From NCBI GenBank assembly GCA_017453605.1, contig JAFTEP010000309.1, positions 1 to 5,436 of the forward strand: a stretch of 5,436 nucleotides of DNA, in the 5' to 3' direction. The notes below the pieces were generated by a model that had not been told where the DNA came from, made no database searches, and saw only the letters and a program-made list of their open reading frames with translations. Made by a program: the position numbers and the translations under genes. Origin of the DNA: Clostridia bacterium. GTDB lineage: Bacteria; Bacillota; Clostridia; Oscillospirales; SIG627. Numbering within the stretch: the stretch's first letter is position 1; the number at the start of each line of letters is the position of its first letter. Positions 1 to 5,436 of this stretch are shown here, piece after piece.

Positions 1-1252
1 CGCCGCCCGCAAAAGAGATCCTGAAAACGTCGGTATAAGAGGGTCTTGAAAGGCTTTCGGAAACCGCGCCGTCCACTCTTTCAGACTTTATATAAGTGTT
101 GTAGGTAAAAAGATCGTTTTCTGTAAAGTACGCGCCCTCGCAGTCGGAATAAACCACCAGGCTGTCCGTGACGGAGGCGTCCGACGGATCTATTGTCAGA
201 ACGGTATAACAGTCGATCCTCCCGAGAGCGCCGGCGTTTTTGGTGACGGCGACCTGTGAAAAGTCGACAGGGCTCTCGACGCCGCCGAGCAAAACGTGCG
301 GAACAAAGCTTTTGAGAGAGTCTTCCACGGGATCGCACGAAACGAAGTTCGAAATGAGACGAATCGAGCCGCCGGAGCAAGCGGACGCCGAATAGCTGCC
401 GCCGACCCCGCATTTTGAAAGGAAAACGGGCTTATACGGATTTGAAACGTCGAAAACGAAGGCGCAGGCGCGCTTCTCCACTGAATCGCAGCAGTCGACG
501 ATATCTCTGTAAAAACCCGCGTCGTAACCGAAATACTCCCCGTCGCGCTTTCCGTCGCCGTCGACGTCCTGAGCGCCGAGAAACGCTTCGAGATATTCTT
601 CAAAAGTTCCGGGAAAATAATGCTCGACCTTTTCATAGCATTTTTTCGCCGCCTTCTCCGCCTCTTTAGTCAAAGAAGCGTATTTTTCGCTGCTGAACCT
701 GCAGGAAAGCTGATCTCCCACGACAACGAGCCTGTCTGAATACAAAAACATACCTTCCGGCTCGATGACGTCGATGATCTGCTGATCTTCAAGCCCCGGA
801 TCGGATGATATATCGAACAGGGAGCCGCAGAAAAAATACGTCGAGCTGTCGTCGGGAGAGTCCGGGGAAAGCTCAGTTACAGTCAAGGCGCTGTACGTAC
901 CGTAACAGTCGGAAAAAGTTGAGTTTGAGTAAAGAGAATAGAGCACTTTGCCGTCGCTGACGAAGCGATCGGGCATAACCACCGTGGGGCTGCCGGATGA
1001 GGCTGAAAAATCAAAGTTGACGCCCTTTGCATGGTTCAGCCCGAAGTTGTCGGACGTGACGCCCGCAAGAGCCTTCACGGTCTCACTTTCCGTTCGCGCG
1101 GTGATAAGCGAGAAAAGTTCTGAGTAGCTCCCGGGTCTTGTTATCCCGGCGCAGTCGGTTGCCGGGGCGGGAGCCGCACAGCCGAAAAAGAACGGGACGG
1201 CGAGCGCGGCAAAAAGCAGCGCCGCGGCAATTTTCAGAACCGGACTCTTCAT
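1..1252 (-). CDS. Beta-propeller lipoprotein, diverged second copy (C-terminus outside window)
   Basis: Start ATG at 1252-1250; 417 codons are open to the window edge, so the 3' end is missing. Residues 1-25 form a lipoprotein signal peptide: MKSPVLK, a hydrophobic core, then FFGC with the lipid-accepting Cys25. The mature part is collinear with the upstream 737-residue lipoprotein. SYSELFSLI (42-50) matches SYADVFKLV, GTFEEYL (215-221) matches GTFEEYL, AFVFDVSNP (264-272) matches AFVFDVSDP, LSKCG (278-282) matches VSKCG, and DPVED...SFVP (307-318) matches SPVED...TFVP. By this homology it belongs to the secreted C-terminal beta-propeller family (COG4880, Pfam Beta_propel), exported and anchored on the outer membrane face; no biochemical role is known. 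A DxDxDGxxD calcium-type loop sits at 229-237. Unlike its paralog it lacks a recognisable VDEADIVKTDG motif (only VSDGKVLYSL at 98-107 aligns) and carries 13 cysteines after Cys25. It is probably the last known gene of the operon. The family call is firm; the function is not known. Confidence 0.92.
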   Translation of the reverse strand, partial: MKSPVLKIAAALLFAALAVPFFFGCAAPAPATDCAGITRPGSYSELFSLITARTESETVKALAGVTSDNFGLNHAKGVNFDFSASSGSPTVVMPDRFVSDGKVLYSLYSNSTFSDCYGTYSALTVTELSPDSPDDSSTYFFCGSLFDISSDPGLEDQQIIDVIEPEGMFLYSDRLVVVGDQLSCRFSSEKYASLTKEAEKAAKKCYEKVEHYFPGTFEEYLEAFLGAQDVDGDGKRDGEYFGYDAGFYRDIVDCCDSVEKRACAFVFDVSNPYKPVFLSKCGVGGSYSASACSGGSIRLISNFVSCDPVEDSLKSFVPHVLLGGVESPVDFSQVAVTKNAGALGRIDCYTVLTIDPSDASVTDSLVVYSDCEGAYFTENDLFTYNTYIKSERVDGAVSESLSRPSYTDVFRISFAGG

Positions 1253-1260
1253 AAATCTAT

Positions 1261-1267
1261 CTCCTTT
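1261..1267 (-). promoter_or_regulatory. Ribosome binding site of the second propeller lipoprotein
   Basis: AAAGGAG on the minus strand lies 8 bases before the ATG at 1252. This is a near-consensus site and fixes that ATG as the start. It lies 18 bases downstream (in transcript direction) of the perfect stem-loop at 1286-1323, so the stem itself does not cover it. Confidence 0.85.
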
Positions 1268-1285
1268 CACAGCGTCAAGTATTTA

Positions 1286-1323
1286 CGGACTGTGCCGGAC
1301 CCGCAAAAAACCGGCACAGTCCG
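1286..1323 (-). repeat. 13-bp perfect inverted repeat in the intercistronic gap
   Basis: The arms CGGACTGTGCCGG (1286-1298) and its exact reverse complement (1311-1323) flank a 12-base loop that reads TTTTTTGCGGGT in the transcript. The structure lies between the 34-codon small gene and the second propeller lipoprotein. The bases after the stem in transcript direction (TAAATACTTG) are not a U-run, so it is not a standard intrinsic terminator; the only U6 run is inside the loop. Possible roles are an mRNA-stabilising or processing hairpin that separates expression of the upstream and downstream cistrons, a partial terminator, or an operator-like palindrome. The repeat is certain; its function is inference. 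Confidence 0.75.
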
Positions 1324-1349
1324 ACGGAGGAAAAAACGGTGAGTCTTTT

Positions 1350-1454
1350 TTACAGGGCGCCGGGGATCCTCGCGAGCTGGACCAGGACCAGCGAGGCGGC
1401 AAAAGCCGCGGCGAGCAGGGCGACGATGAGTTTTTGAAAAAGAGTGCTTTTCAT
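1350..1454 (-). CDS. 34-residue hydrophobic small membrane protein
   Basis: This small gene has ATG at 1454-1452 and TAA at 1352-1350. The product starts MKSTLFQK, continues with an unbroken hydrophobic stretch at residues 9-25 (LIVALLAAAFAASLVLV), and ends QLARIPGAL. One transmembrane helix is expected, with Lys2 and Lys8 on the inside and a short tail outside. There is no lipobox cysteine, and Ala-Ala-Ser at 19-21 offers only a weak signal-peptidase site, so a membrane-embedded micropeptide is favoured over a cleaved leader. Support for translation is good: GAGGTG lies 8 bases before the ATG, inside the final Glu-Val codons of the upstream lipoprotein gene, whose TAA is 5 bases from this ATG, suggesting translational coupling. 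I do not recognise a family. It could act with the sigma/anti-sigma pair or the lipoproteins, or be a remnant of a duplicated lipoprotein signal peptide. Confidence 0.72.
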   Translation of the reverse strand: MKSTLFQKLIVALLAAAFAASLVLVQLARIPGAL

Positions 1455-1459
1455 CGCTT

Positions 1460-3673
1460 TTACACCTCGGAAACAGCGCCGTCTTTGAAGATCAGTGTCG
1501 CGTCGACGGTGCCGAAATCCAATTCAGACACGACCTCGGCTTTTTCGAGGTCCATGACGGTCATGGCGCCGGAGGACACGACCCAGAAGAGTCCGTCGAT
1601 ATATATGCCGCGGGCGTCGTCGTACCAGTAGCTGCCGACGCTGATCTCGGCTCTCTCAAAGAAGCCGTTTTCGGGATCGTAGCCAAAGAGGGAGTAGACG
1701 CCGTCGCCTCCGACGAAGCCGATCAGGTTCTTCTCGGCGCTGACGAGGATCGCCTTGTGGTTGTAGGATGCCGGAGAATAGGCGACGTCCTTGAAGATGA
1801 ATTTAGCGCACTCCCTGACGTCGGTCTTGTCGCTGACGTCGAACATACTGAGCTTTATCCCCCGCGCTCCGCCGCTCTCTATATCGGCGTCGTTGCCGAA
1901 GCCGAACATCAGTCCTTCGCCGTAGGGGTGCATATAGGTGGAGAAGCCCGGGATCTTGAGGGCGCTGAGGAGCTTGGGAGCGGCGGGATCGGAAAGATCG
2001 ACCGCAAAGAGCGGGTCTGTGTTGCGGAAGGTCACGAAATACCCGACCTCTCCGTCGAAGCGGACCGAACGGAGCGTCTCTCCCCTGCCGCAGTCCTCGA
2101 GGATGCCGATTTGGTTGAGATCGCCGTCGAAAACGTAGAGCGCGGTGTCGTCGACGTATCTTGCTTCGACGGCCTCTTCATCCGATAATCCGGCTCTGTC
2201 CAGAAGACCGTCAACGGCGCTGTAGCTGCCGGAATTGCGCTTCGCGACGACTCTCAGATATCCGTTGTACCAGTCGAAGCTGAACTGATTTACAGGCGAG
2301 CCTTCGAAGGTGGTCTCCGCGGCGACGCGAAGCTTATCGCCGGTGAGGTCGATGCGGGTCACGTCGGTATAATTGCCCCAGGAGCTGTAGAGACCGCCGA
2401 GATAACTCTTGTATCCGCTGTTCGACCAGCCGTAGACGAACATATCCGTCGGGGCGGAATACACTCCGTCGCCGCCGCCGAGGATCGAGATCACGTCGAT
2501 AAGCTTTCCGGATCCGGGATCGACGCCCGCAACGGTGAAGTAGCTGAACGAGCCCGTCCCTTCCTTCATGACTATGTCGGAAGCGGGAACGACTTCAAAG
2601 GAGCCTTCTTCCCAGACCTTGGGAACGAACGTCGCCGCGTCGTCCTCGACGGGAGAATAGTAATACTGATTGGTGACGATATAGAGCTTTCCCCCGGTCA
2701 GGCGGGACGAGACGTAGTAGCCGTCGGTGCCGCACTTTGAGACGAACGCCGGGGAGAAAGGATCGGAAACGTCGAACACGAATGCCATGACGCGGCCGCG
2801 GCCGTCCTGAACAGAGCAGAAGCGCCGGAGATCGACGTCGTTATCGGGAGCGCCGTCGCCGTCAAGGTCGACGTCGGAAACGAAGTGATCGAGATACTCC
2901 TCGAAGGTGCCGCGGGTCGAGGGATCGAGCTGGTCGTAATACTTTTTCGCCTTTTCGCTCATTTCGTTTTTATATGAATCGTACAGCTCCTGATCGAATA
3001 TGCAGGTCTCCTCGCGGCCGATGATTATGAGTCTGTCGCCGCTCAGATACATCTCCATGGGGGAGACGCCGTCGACGCCCTTCATGAGTTGATCCCTGTC
3101 GGTCAAGGCGTCCGACAAACCGGAGTCGGTGTAGTTCTTCACGGCGCCGTAGTAATAAGGCTGTATGTAATAGCCGTAATAGTGGAAATTGAAGATCGAC
3201 ATCTTCACGGTCTTGCCGATGCCTTCGGGAGTCACTTCGCTGACGGTCAGATATCCGGAGGAGGCGTTGAGAGAATAGATATACCTGCCGTCGGTCTTGA
3301 CTATATCCGCCTCGTCGACGTCGGCGTGCTGGAGGTTCGTGCCGGTGTAGTCGGGGGACGCACCGTTACCGGCGCCCTTGGGCGCGCCTGCAATTCCGGC
3401 GTCAGCCACCGCGGGAGCCGACTCGGCGAGATCGAAGTTGCGCGCGTAATCACCGGCTTCTTCCACGATCAGATCCCCGCCGTATCTGTAGACGTTTCGG
3501 GAAGAGGAGTTGGCTTTGACAAGCTTAAAGACGTCGGCGTAGCTGTCGGCCCTCGATGAGGTCGCGGTCTGTGACGAAGTCTGCGCACGCCCGGAGACGC
3601 AGCCCGCGAAGACGCCGGACAGCATAAAGATCAGAATAAGAGCCGCAAGCACTTTATTGAAAGTGTTCTTCAT
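1460..3673 (-). CDS. Secreted beta-propeller domain lipoprotein (COG4880 / Beta_propel family)
   Basis: The 737-residue product has a lipoprotein signal peptide at 1-25 (basic MKNTFNK, hydrophobic core, VFAGC with Cys25 as the lipidation site), then a Ser/Thr/Gln linker to about 44. The rest matches the secreted C-terminal beta-propeller family, which is WD40-like in fold. I recognise its signature segments: VDEADIVKTDG (119-129), NQFSFDWYNGYLRV (462-475), SVRFDGEVGYFVTFR (536-550), TDPLFAVDLSDP (552-563), IPGFSTYMHPY (574-584) and GIKLSMFDVSD (605-615). A charged helical insertion around 228-262 leads to a DxDxDGxxD calcium-type loop at 269-277. A tyrosine-rich loop lies at 161-181. The length is typical of the family. 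The protein should sit on the outer face of the cytoplasmic membrane; family function is unknown, and propellers usually act as binding or scaffold domains. It follows the putative anti-sigma gene by 29 bases and is probably co-transcribed with it. Its stop region also holds the ribosome binding site of the next small gene. Confidence 0.95.
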   Translation of the reverse strand: MKNTFNKVLAALILIFMLSGVFAGCVSGRAQTSSQTATSSRADSYADVFKLVKANSSSRNVYRYGGDLIVEEAGDYARNFDLAESAPAVADAGIAGAPKGAGNGASPDYTGTNLQHADVDEADIVKTDGRYIYSLNASSGYLTVSEVTPEGIGKTVKMSIFNFHYYGYYIQPYYYGAVKNYTDSGLSDALTDRDQLMKGVDGVSPMEMYLSGDRLIIIGREETCIFDQELYDSYKNEMSEKAKKYYDQLDPSTRGTFEEYLDHFVSDVDLDGDGAPDNDVDLRRFCSVQDGRGRVMAFVFDVSDPFSPAFVSKCGTDGYYVSSRLTGGKLYIVTNQYYYSPVEDDAATFVPKVWEEGSFEVVPASDIVMKEGTGSFSYFTVAGVDPGSGKLIDVISILGGGDGVYSAPTDMFVYGWSNSGYKSYLGGLYSSWGNYTDVTRIDLTGDKLRVAAETTFEGSPVNQFSFDWYNGYLRVVAKRNSGSYSAVDGLLDRAGLSDEEAVEARYVDDTALYVFDGDLNQIGILEDCGRGETLRSVRFDGEVGYFVTFRNTDPLFAVDLSDPAAPKLLSALKIPGFSTYMHPYGEGLMFGFGNDADIESGGARGIKLSMFDVSDKTDVRECAKFIFKDVAYSPASYNHKAILVSAEKNLIGFVGGDGVYSLFGYDPENGFFERAEISVGSYWYDDARGIYIDGLFWVVSSGAMTVMDLEKAEVVSELDFGTVDATLIFKDGAVSEV
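1463..1468 (-). promoter_or_regulatory. Ribosome binding site of the 34-codon gene, embedded in the upstream coding end
   Basis: GAGGTG on the minus strand doubles as the last Glu and Val codons of the propeller lipoprotein and ends 8 bases before the small gene's ATG at 1454. Ribosomes finishing the lipoprotein at TAA (1462-1460) would be next to the start, so expression of the small gene is probably tied to that of the lipoprotein. Confidence 0.7.
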
Positions 3674-3680
3674 TGTAATA

Positions 3681-3688
3681 CCGCCTTT
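3681..3688 (-). promoter_or_regulatory. Ribosome binding site of the 737-residue lipoprotein
   Basis: AAAGGCGG on the minus strand lies 7 bases before the ATG at 3673. It differs from AAAGGAGG at one base. It supports that ATG as the start, which also gives a complete lipoprotein signal peptide. The site lies in the 29-base gap after the upstream gene's stop. Confidence 0.75.
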
Positions 3689-3702
3689 CTGACAATTACT
3701 TT

Positions 3703-4920
3703 TTATAACTTAGTGACTTTCCCGGAAACAAGAGAGATCCGATCGATACCTTCGACTTCAAAAACCAGATCAAAACGTTCGATCCACGCATCGGAAAAAC
3801 AGCCGCATATTTGATTCCAGATCTCGAGCCTTTGAGCGTCCGGCAATTCGTCATGCGCAAAATCGGAGAGCTCAGACGGGATCTTTCCGATGATCTCCGG
3901 AGAAGAAAAAGAAAGTCTCATCAAGACAACGTTTATGCGACCGTTTTCATCTGCAAAGCAATCGGCGACAACAAAGCCGAAGTCTACTGCCGAGGGGTCC
4001 TCTTCGTTCACGAAGATGAGAGGCCTTACACACTTTGTAAGATCGCTTGTATCGGCGATAACAAGCATACCGTCATAACAGAAAACCAGATACCGCTCTT
4101 CTCCCGTAACGCAGGTGTAAGCGTCGGAAGGGATCTTTTCGGAGTACAGAGGCTCCGTTCCGGAAATCTGAACGAAATAGTTTGAGCCCGGCGATAATTC
4201 AAAATCACGGACAACGGTCCCCGCCGGTGAGGTCGGCGTTTCGTGACCTTCCGTCTCGAAGGGGGCATCGGTCATATTTGCCGGAGTTGACGCGGAAGCA
4301 TAAGGATTTTGTGCGGAGGGAGGGTCGAGCGCGGCCGGTGAAGCCGTGACGGCGGGAGCGCGGGTGGCGTTTGCCGCGGTCTGTGAGGGAGCGGTCCCCG
4401 CCGCGTTATCGACAGGATCGTCGCCTCTCTCAACGCCGGATTCGGTCACGCCGGGCGCGTAGTCGTCCGGTTCGCCCGCTTTCAGGTCGGCGCTGTTATT
4501 GCTATTGCCGAATTTTTTGATTTTGTCGATATTATCCCAGATTATCGCGCTGAGATCCCTTTCCGAAGAAGCGTCGGAAGGGGATCCGCCCCATAAGCCT
4601 TCATCGTCCGCCTCTATGATATCCGCGCCGTTCATCCTTGCCCCGGCATTCAGTTCCGCCAGGGCGTCGGGGCTCTCCTGCACTTTTTCGGGGACGGGAG
4701 AGTCGGGACCCTCCGACGGAAAGCGGCCGAGAGCAAACCACACGGCGCCCGCGATCACAAAGAGCGCGAGGCACGCGGCGATCAGCGCGCCGGAGTGTGA
4801 GAACCGGCTTTTCTTCGGCGCGGCGCCGGAACGGGCGATCTCGAGAAGTTTTTCTTCGTCTGGAACGCCGGCGTCAAATGATTTTTTGAGCTGATCTGAA
4901 AATTTAATAATCGTAATCAT
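3703..4920 (-). CDS. Single-pass membrane protein, putative anti-sigma factor/sensor
   Basis: The 405-residue product has a cytoplasmic N-terminal part of about 43 residues (FSDQLKKSFDAGVPDEEKLLEIA, with charged helices), one clear transmembrane helix at about 44-64, and a long outside part. That part has an acidic region (70-150), a low-complexity Ala/Pro/Thr/Ser linker (about 150-235) and a C-terminal folded region (about 236-405) with alternating hydrophobic strands, including YLVFCYDGMLVIAD (277-290). Gene position decides the call: it overlaps the 3' end of the sigma factor gene by 17 bases, the usual arrangement for an ECF sigma factor and its membrane anti-sigma. The cytoplasmic part has no HxxxCxxC zinc-finger motif, so it is not a classical ZAS-type anti-sigma, and I do not recognise the outer domain. 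The stretch YLVF...VIADTSDL resembles one propeller blade, so the sensor could share strand patterns with the downstream lipoproteins; this is speculative. Topology is firm, anti-sigma role likely, signal unknown. Confidence 0.8.
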   Translation of the reverse strand: MITIIKFSDQLKKSFDAGVPDEEKLLEIARSGAAPKKSRFSHSGALIAACLALFVIAGAVWFALGRFPSEGPDSPVPEKVQESPDALAELNAGARMNGADIIEADDEGLWGGSPSDASSERDLSAIIWDNIDKIKKFGNSNNSADLKAGEPDDYAPGVTESGVERGDDPVDNAAGTAPSQTAANATRAPAVTASPAALDPPSAQNPYASASTPANMTDAPFETEGHETPTSPAGTVVRDFELSPGSNYFVQISGTEPLYSEKIPSDAYTCVTGEERYLVFCYDGMLVIADTSDLTKCVRPLIFVNEEDPSAVDFGFVVADCFADENGRINVVLMRLSFSSPEIIGKIPSELSDFAHDELPDAQRLEIWNQICGCFSDAWIERFDLVFEVEGIDRISLVSGKVTKL

Positions 4921-5380
4921 CTCCCAACATTGACTTGAGCTTTTCTCTCGCTCTGAAGAGCCTCGCTTTCAGCGCGCCCTCGGAAACGCCGAGGATCTGA
5001 GCGCACTGCTTCACGTCGAAGCCGTCGTAATAATACAGCACGACGGGAAGACGGAGGTTTTTGTCGAGCTTCATCACGGCGTTCCTGACGTCAAGGAGCG
5101 CCGGATCCGCGTCATGTTCGCCCTGCAGTTTGAAGCAGTCTTCGACGGGAACGGAGGGTGAAAACCACGGCGAGCGGAAAACGTTTCTGCACAGATTCAC
5201 GGCGACTTTGATAAGCCACCGTCTGAGGTGCTCCTCGCTCTCAAAGTCCTTTTTCAGGCTGAGGAGCTTCACGAAAACGTCCTGCATGACGTTTTCGGCC
5301 TCCCAGGGGTTTTTGAGGCAGGAAAGGGCGGTGACGTAGATCTGCTTAGAGTATTTTTTGAATACTGTCTCGGGATCCAA
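4904..5380 (-). CDS. ECF-type RNA polymerase sigma factor (sigma-70 family)
   Basis: The 158-residue product has the two-domain layout and length of ECF sigma factors. Region 2 spans about residues 5-72, with the core-binding EAENVMQDVFVKLL (27-40) and the promoter-melting segment HLRRWLIKVAVNLCRN (51-66). A linker at 73-95 follows, then region 4 at about 98-150, with LPVVLYYYDGFDVKQCAQIL (111-130) and the recognition helix SEGALKARLFRAREKLK (133-149). No extra C-terminal domain is present. The start is TTG at 5380-5378: it has an excellent ribosome binding site 6 bases upstream, and an in-frame TGA lies 7 codons before it with no other start between. It is the first gene of the apparent operon and overlaps the putative anti-sigma gene, so the two are probably translated together. 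ECF factors usually drive their own operon, which would include the lipoproteins; this cannot be proven here. Family assignment is secure; the exact ECF group is not. Confidence 0.95.
   Translation of the reverse strand: MDPETVFKKYSKQIYVTALSCLKNPWEAENVMQDVFVKLLSLKKDFESEEHLRRWLIKVAVNLCRNVFRSPWFSPSVPVEDCFKLQGEHDADPALLDVRNAVMKLDKNLRLPVVLYYYDGFDVKQCAQILGVSEGALKARLFRAREKLKSMLGDDYDY
4921..4925 (-). promoter_or_regulatory. GGGAG directly abutting the anti-sigma ATG (odd spacing)
   Basis: The only Shine-Dalgarno-like bases before the ATG at 4920 are GGGAG touching it with zero spacing, which is too close for ordinary initiation. No in-frame ATG, GTG or TTG exists in the codons just upstream. The ATG is therefore probably reached by ribosomes that end the sigma factor 14 bases further on and step back (termination-reinitiation), or a non-ATG codon such as ATT a few codons downstream is used. 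Confidence 0.4.
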
Positions 5381-5386
5381 GCTTGT

Positions 5387-5394
5387 CCTCCTTT
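5387..5394 (-). promoter_or_regulatory. Consensus ribosome binding site of the sigma factor gene
   Basis: AAAGGAGG on the minus strand, a full match to the anti-Shine-Dalgarno target, lies 6 bases before the TTG at 5380. It decides the TTG start and would partly offset the weaker start codon. Confidence 0.88.
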
Positions 5395-5407
5395 CGTCTG
5401 CTCACAA

Positions 5408-5413
5408 ATAATA
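5408..5413 (-). promoter_or_regulatory. Weak candidate -10 element of the operon promoter
   Basis: TATTAT on the minus strand matches five of six bases of the vegetative -10 consensus and lies 13 bases upstream of the ribosome binding site, a workable position for a short leader. The bases 17 upstream, TAACCA, are at the very window edge and are a poor -35 match for the vegetative sigma. They contain an AAC core like ECF -35 elements, but no matching ECF -10 is found at the right distance. Low confidence, because the promoter may extend past the edge. Confidence 0.25.
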
Positions 5414-5436
5414 CACACGAAGGGGCGTTTTGGTTA

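Noticed and set aside
81..669. Arg-rich and Ser-rich open frames on both strands near the left edge
   Set aside because: They overlap the reading frame of the partial propeller lipoprotein, which shows clear homology to its paralog; the others have skewed low-complexity composition.
1250..1277. TTGACG followed 17 bases later by TTTATG as an internal promoter for the second lipoprotein
   Set aside because: The supposed -10 matches the consensus at only three bases and overlaps the start codon, so transcription would begin inside the gene.
1757..2188. 143-codon open frame on the plus strand inside the propeller lipoprotein gene
   Set aside because: It is antisense to a well-supported gene, lacks recognisable domains, and arises because the codon usage of the real gene leaves few stops in the opposite frame.
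3089..3559. 156-codon open frame on the plus strand, Val/Gly-rich
   Set aside because: Antisense shadow of the lipoprotein N-terminal half; valine/glycine-rich composition without motif is typical of a shadow frame.
1..3673. Frequent GTCGAC / TCGACG words that look like a dispersed repeat
   Set aside because: They are explained by in-frame Asp-Val and Val-Asp codon pairs in Asp-rich proteins and have no regular spacing.
3675..3699. GTAAT/ATTAC 5-bp inverted repeat with the lipoprotein ribosome binding site in its loop
   Set aside because: The stem is only 5 bp and AT-rich, too weak to expect stable sequestration.
5373..5384. Adjacent BamHI and HindIII recognition sites (GGATCCAAGCTT) suggesting a cloning linker
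   Set aside because: The sites fall exactly between the ribosome binding site and the first codons of an intact sigma factor gene, with natural-looking sequence on both sides; coincidence is more likely than vector sequence.

Overview
The window looks like part of a chromosome from a Firmicutes (Bacillota) bacterium, most likely an uncultured clostridial-type anaerobe. The reasons are strong AAAGGAGG-type ribosome binding sites, tight same-strand gene packing, a short ECF-type sigma factor with a membrane partner, and lipoproteins of the secreted C-terminal beta-propeller family (Pfam Beta_propel, COG4880), which is common in clostridia. GC is moderately high (estimated by eye in the mid-50s percent). 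The genus cannot be told from the sequence.

Everything lies on the minus strand and reads right to left as one apparent operon. The order is: an ECF-type RNA polymerase sigma factor (5380 to 4904, TTG start); a single-pass membrane protein overlapping it by 17 bases, the likely anti-sigma or sensor partner (4920 to 3703); a complete 737-residue beta-propeller lipoprotein (3673 to 1460); a 34-codon hydrophobic small gene not previously called here (1454 to 1350), whose ribosome binding site lies inside the last codons of the lipoprotein gene; a 13-bp perfect inverted repeat (1286-1323); and a second, diverged beta-propeller lipoprotein (from 1252) that runs off the left edge. Gaps between coding regions are short (29 bases and 97 bases), and no convincing internal promoter or classical terminator was seen. 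No RNA genes, mobile elements, CRISPR arrays or insertion sequences were found.

A reasonable model, which is inference, is an envelope-sensing cassette. The membrane protein would hold the sigma factor and read a signal outside the membrane, and the sigma factor would drive its own operon, delivering two membrane-anchored propeller lipoproteins and a membrane micropeptide to the outer face of the membrane. The two lipoproteins are collinear paralogs. The upstream copy keeps the family's signature motifs. The downstream copy has lost at least one of them and gained many cysteines, so the two have probably split functions.
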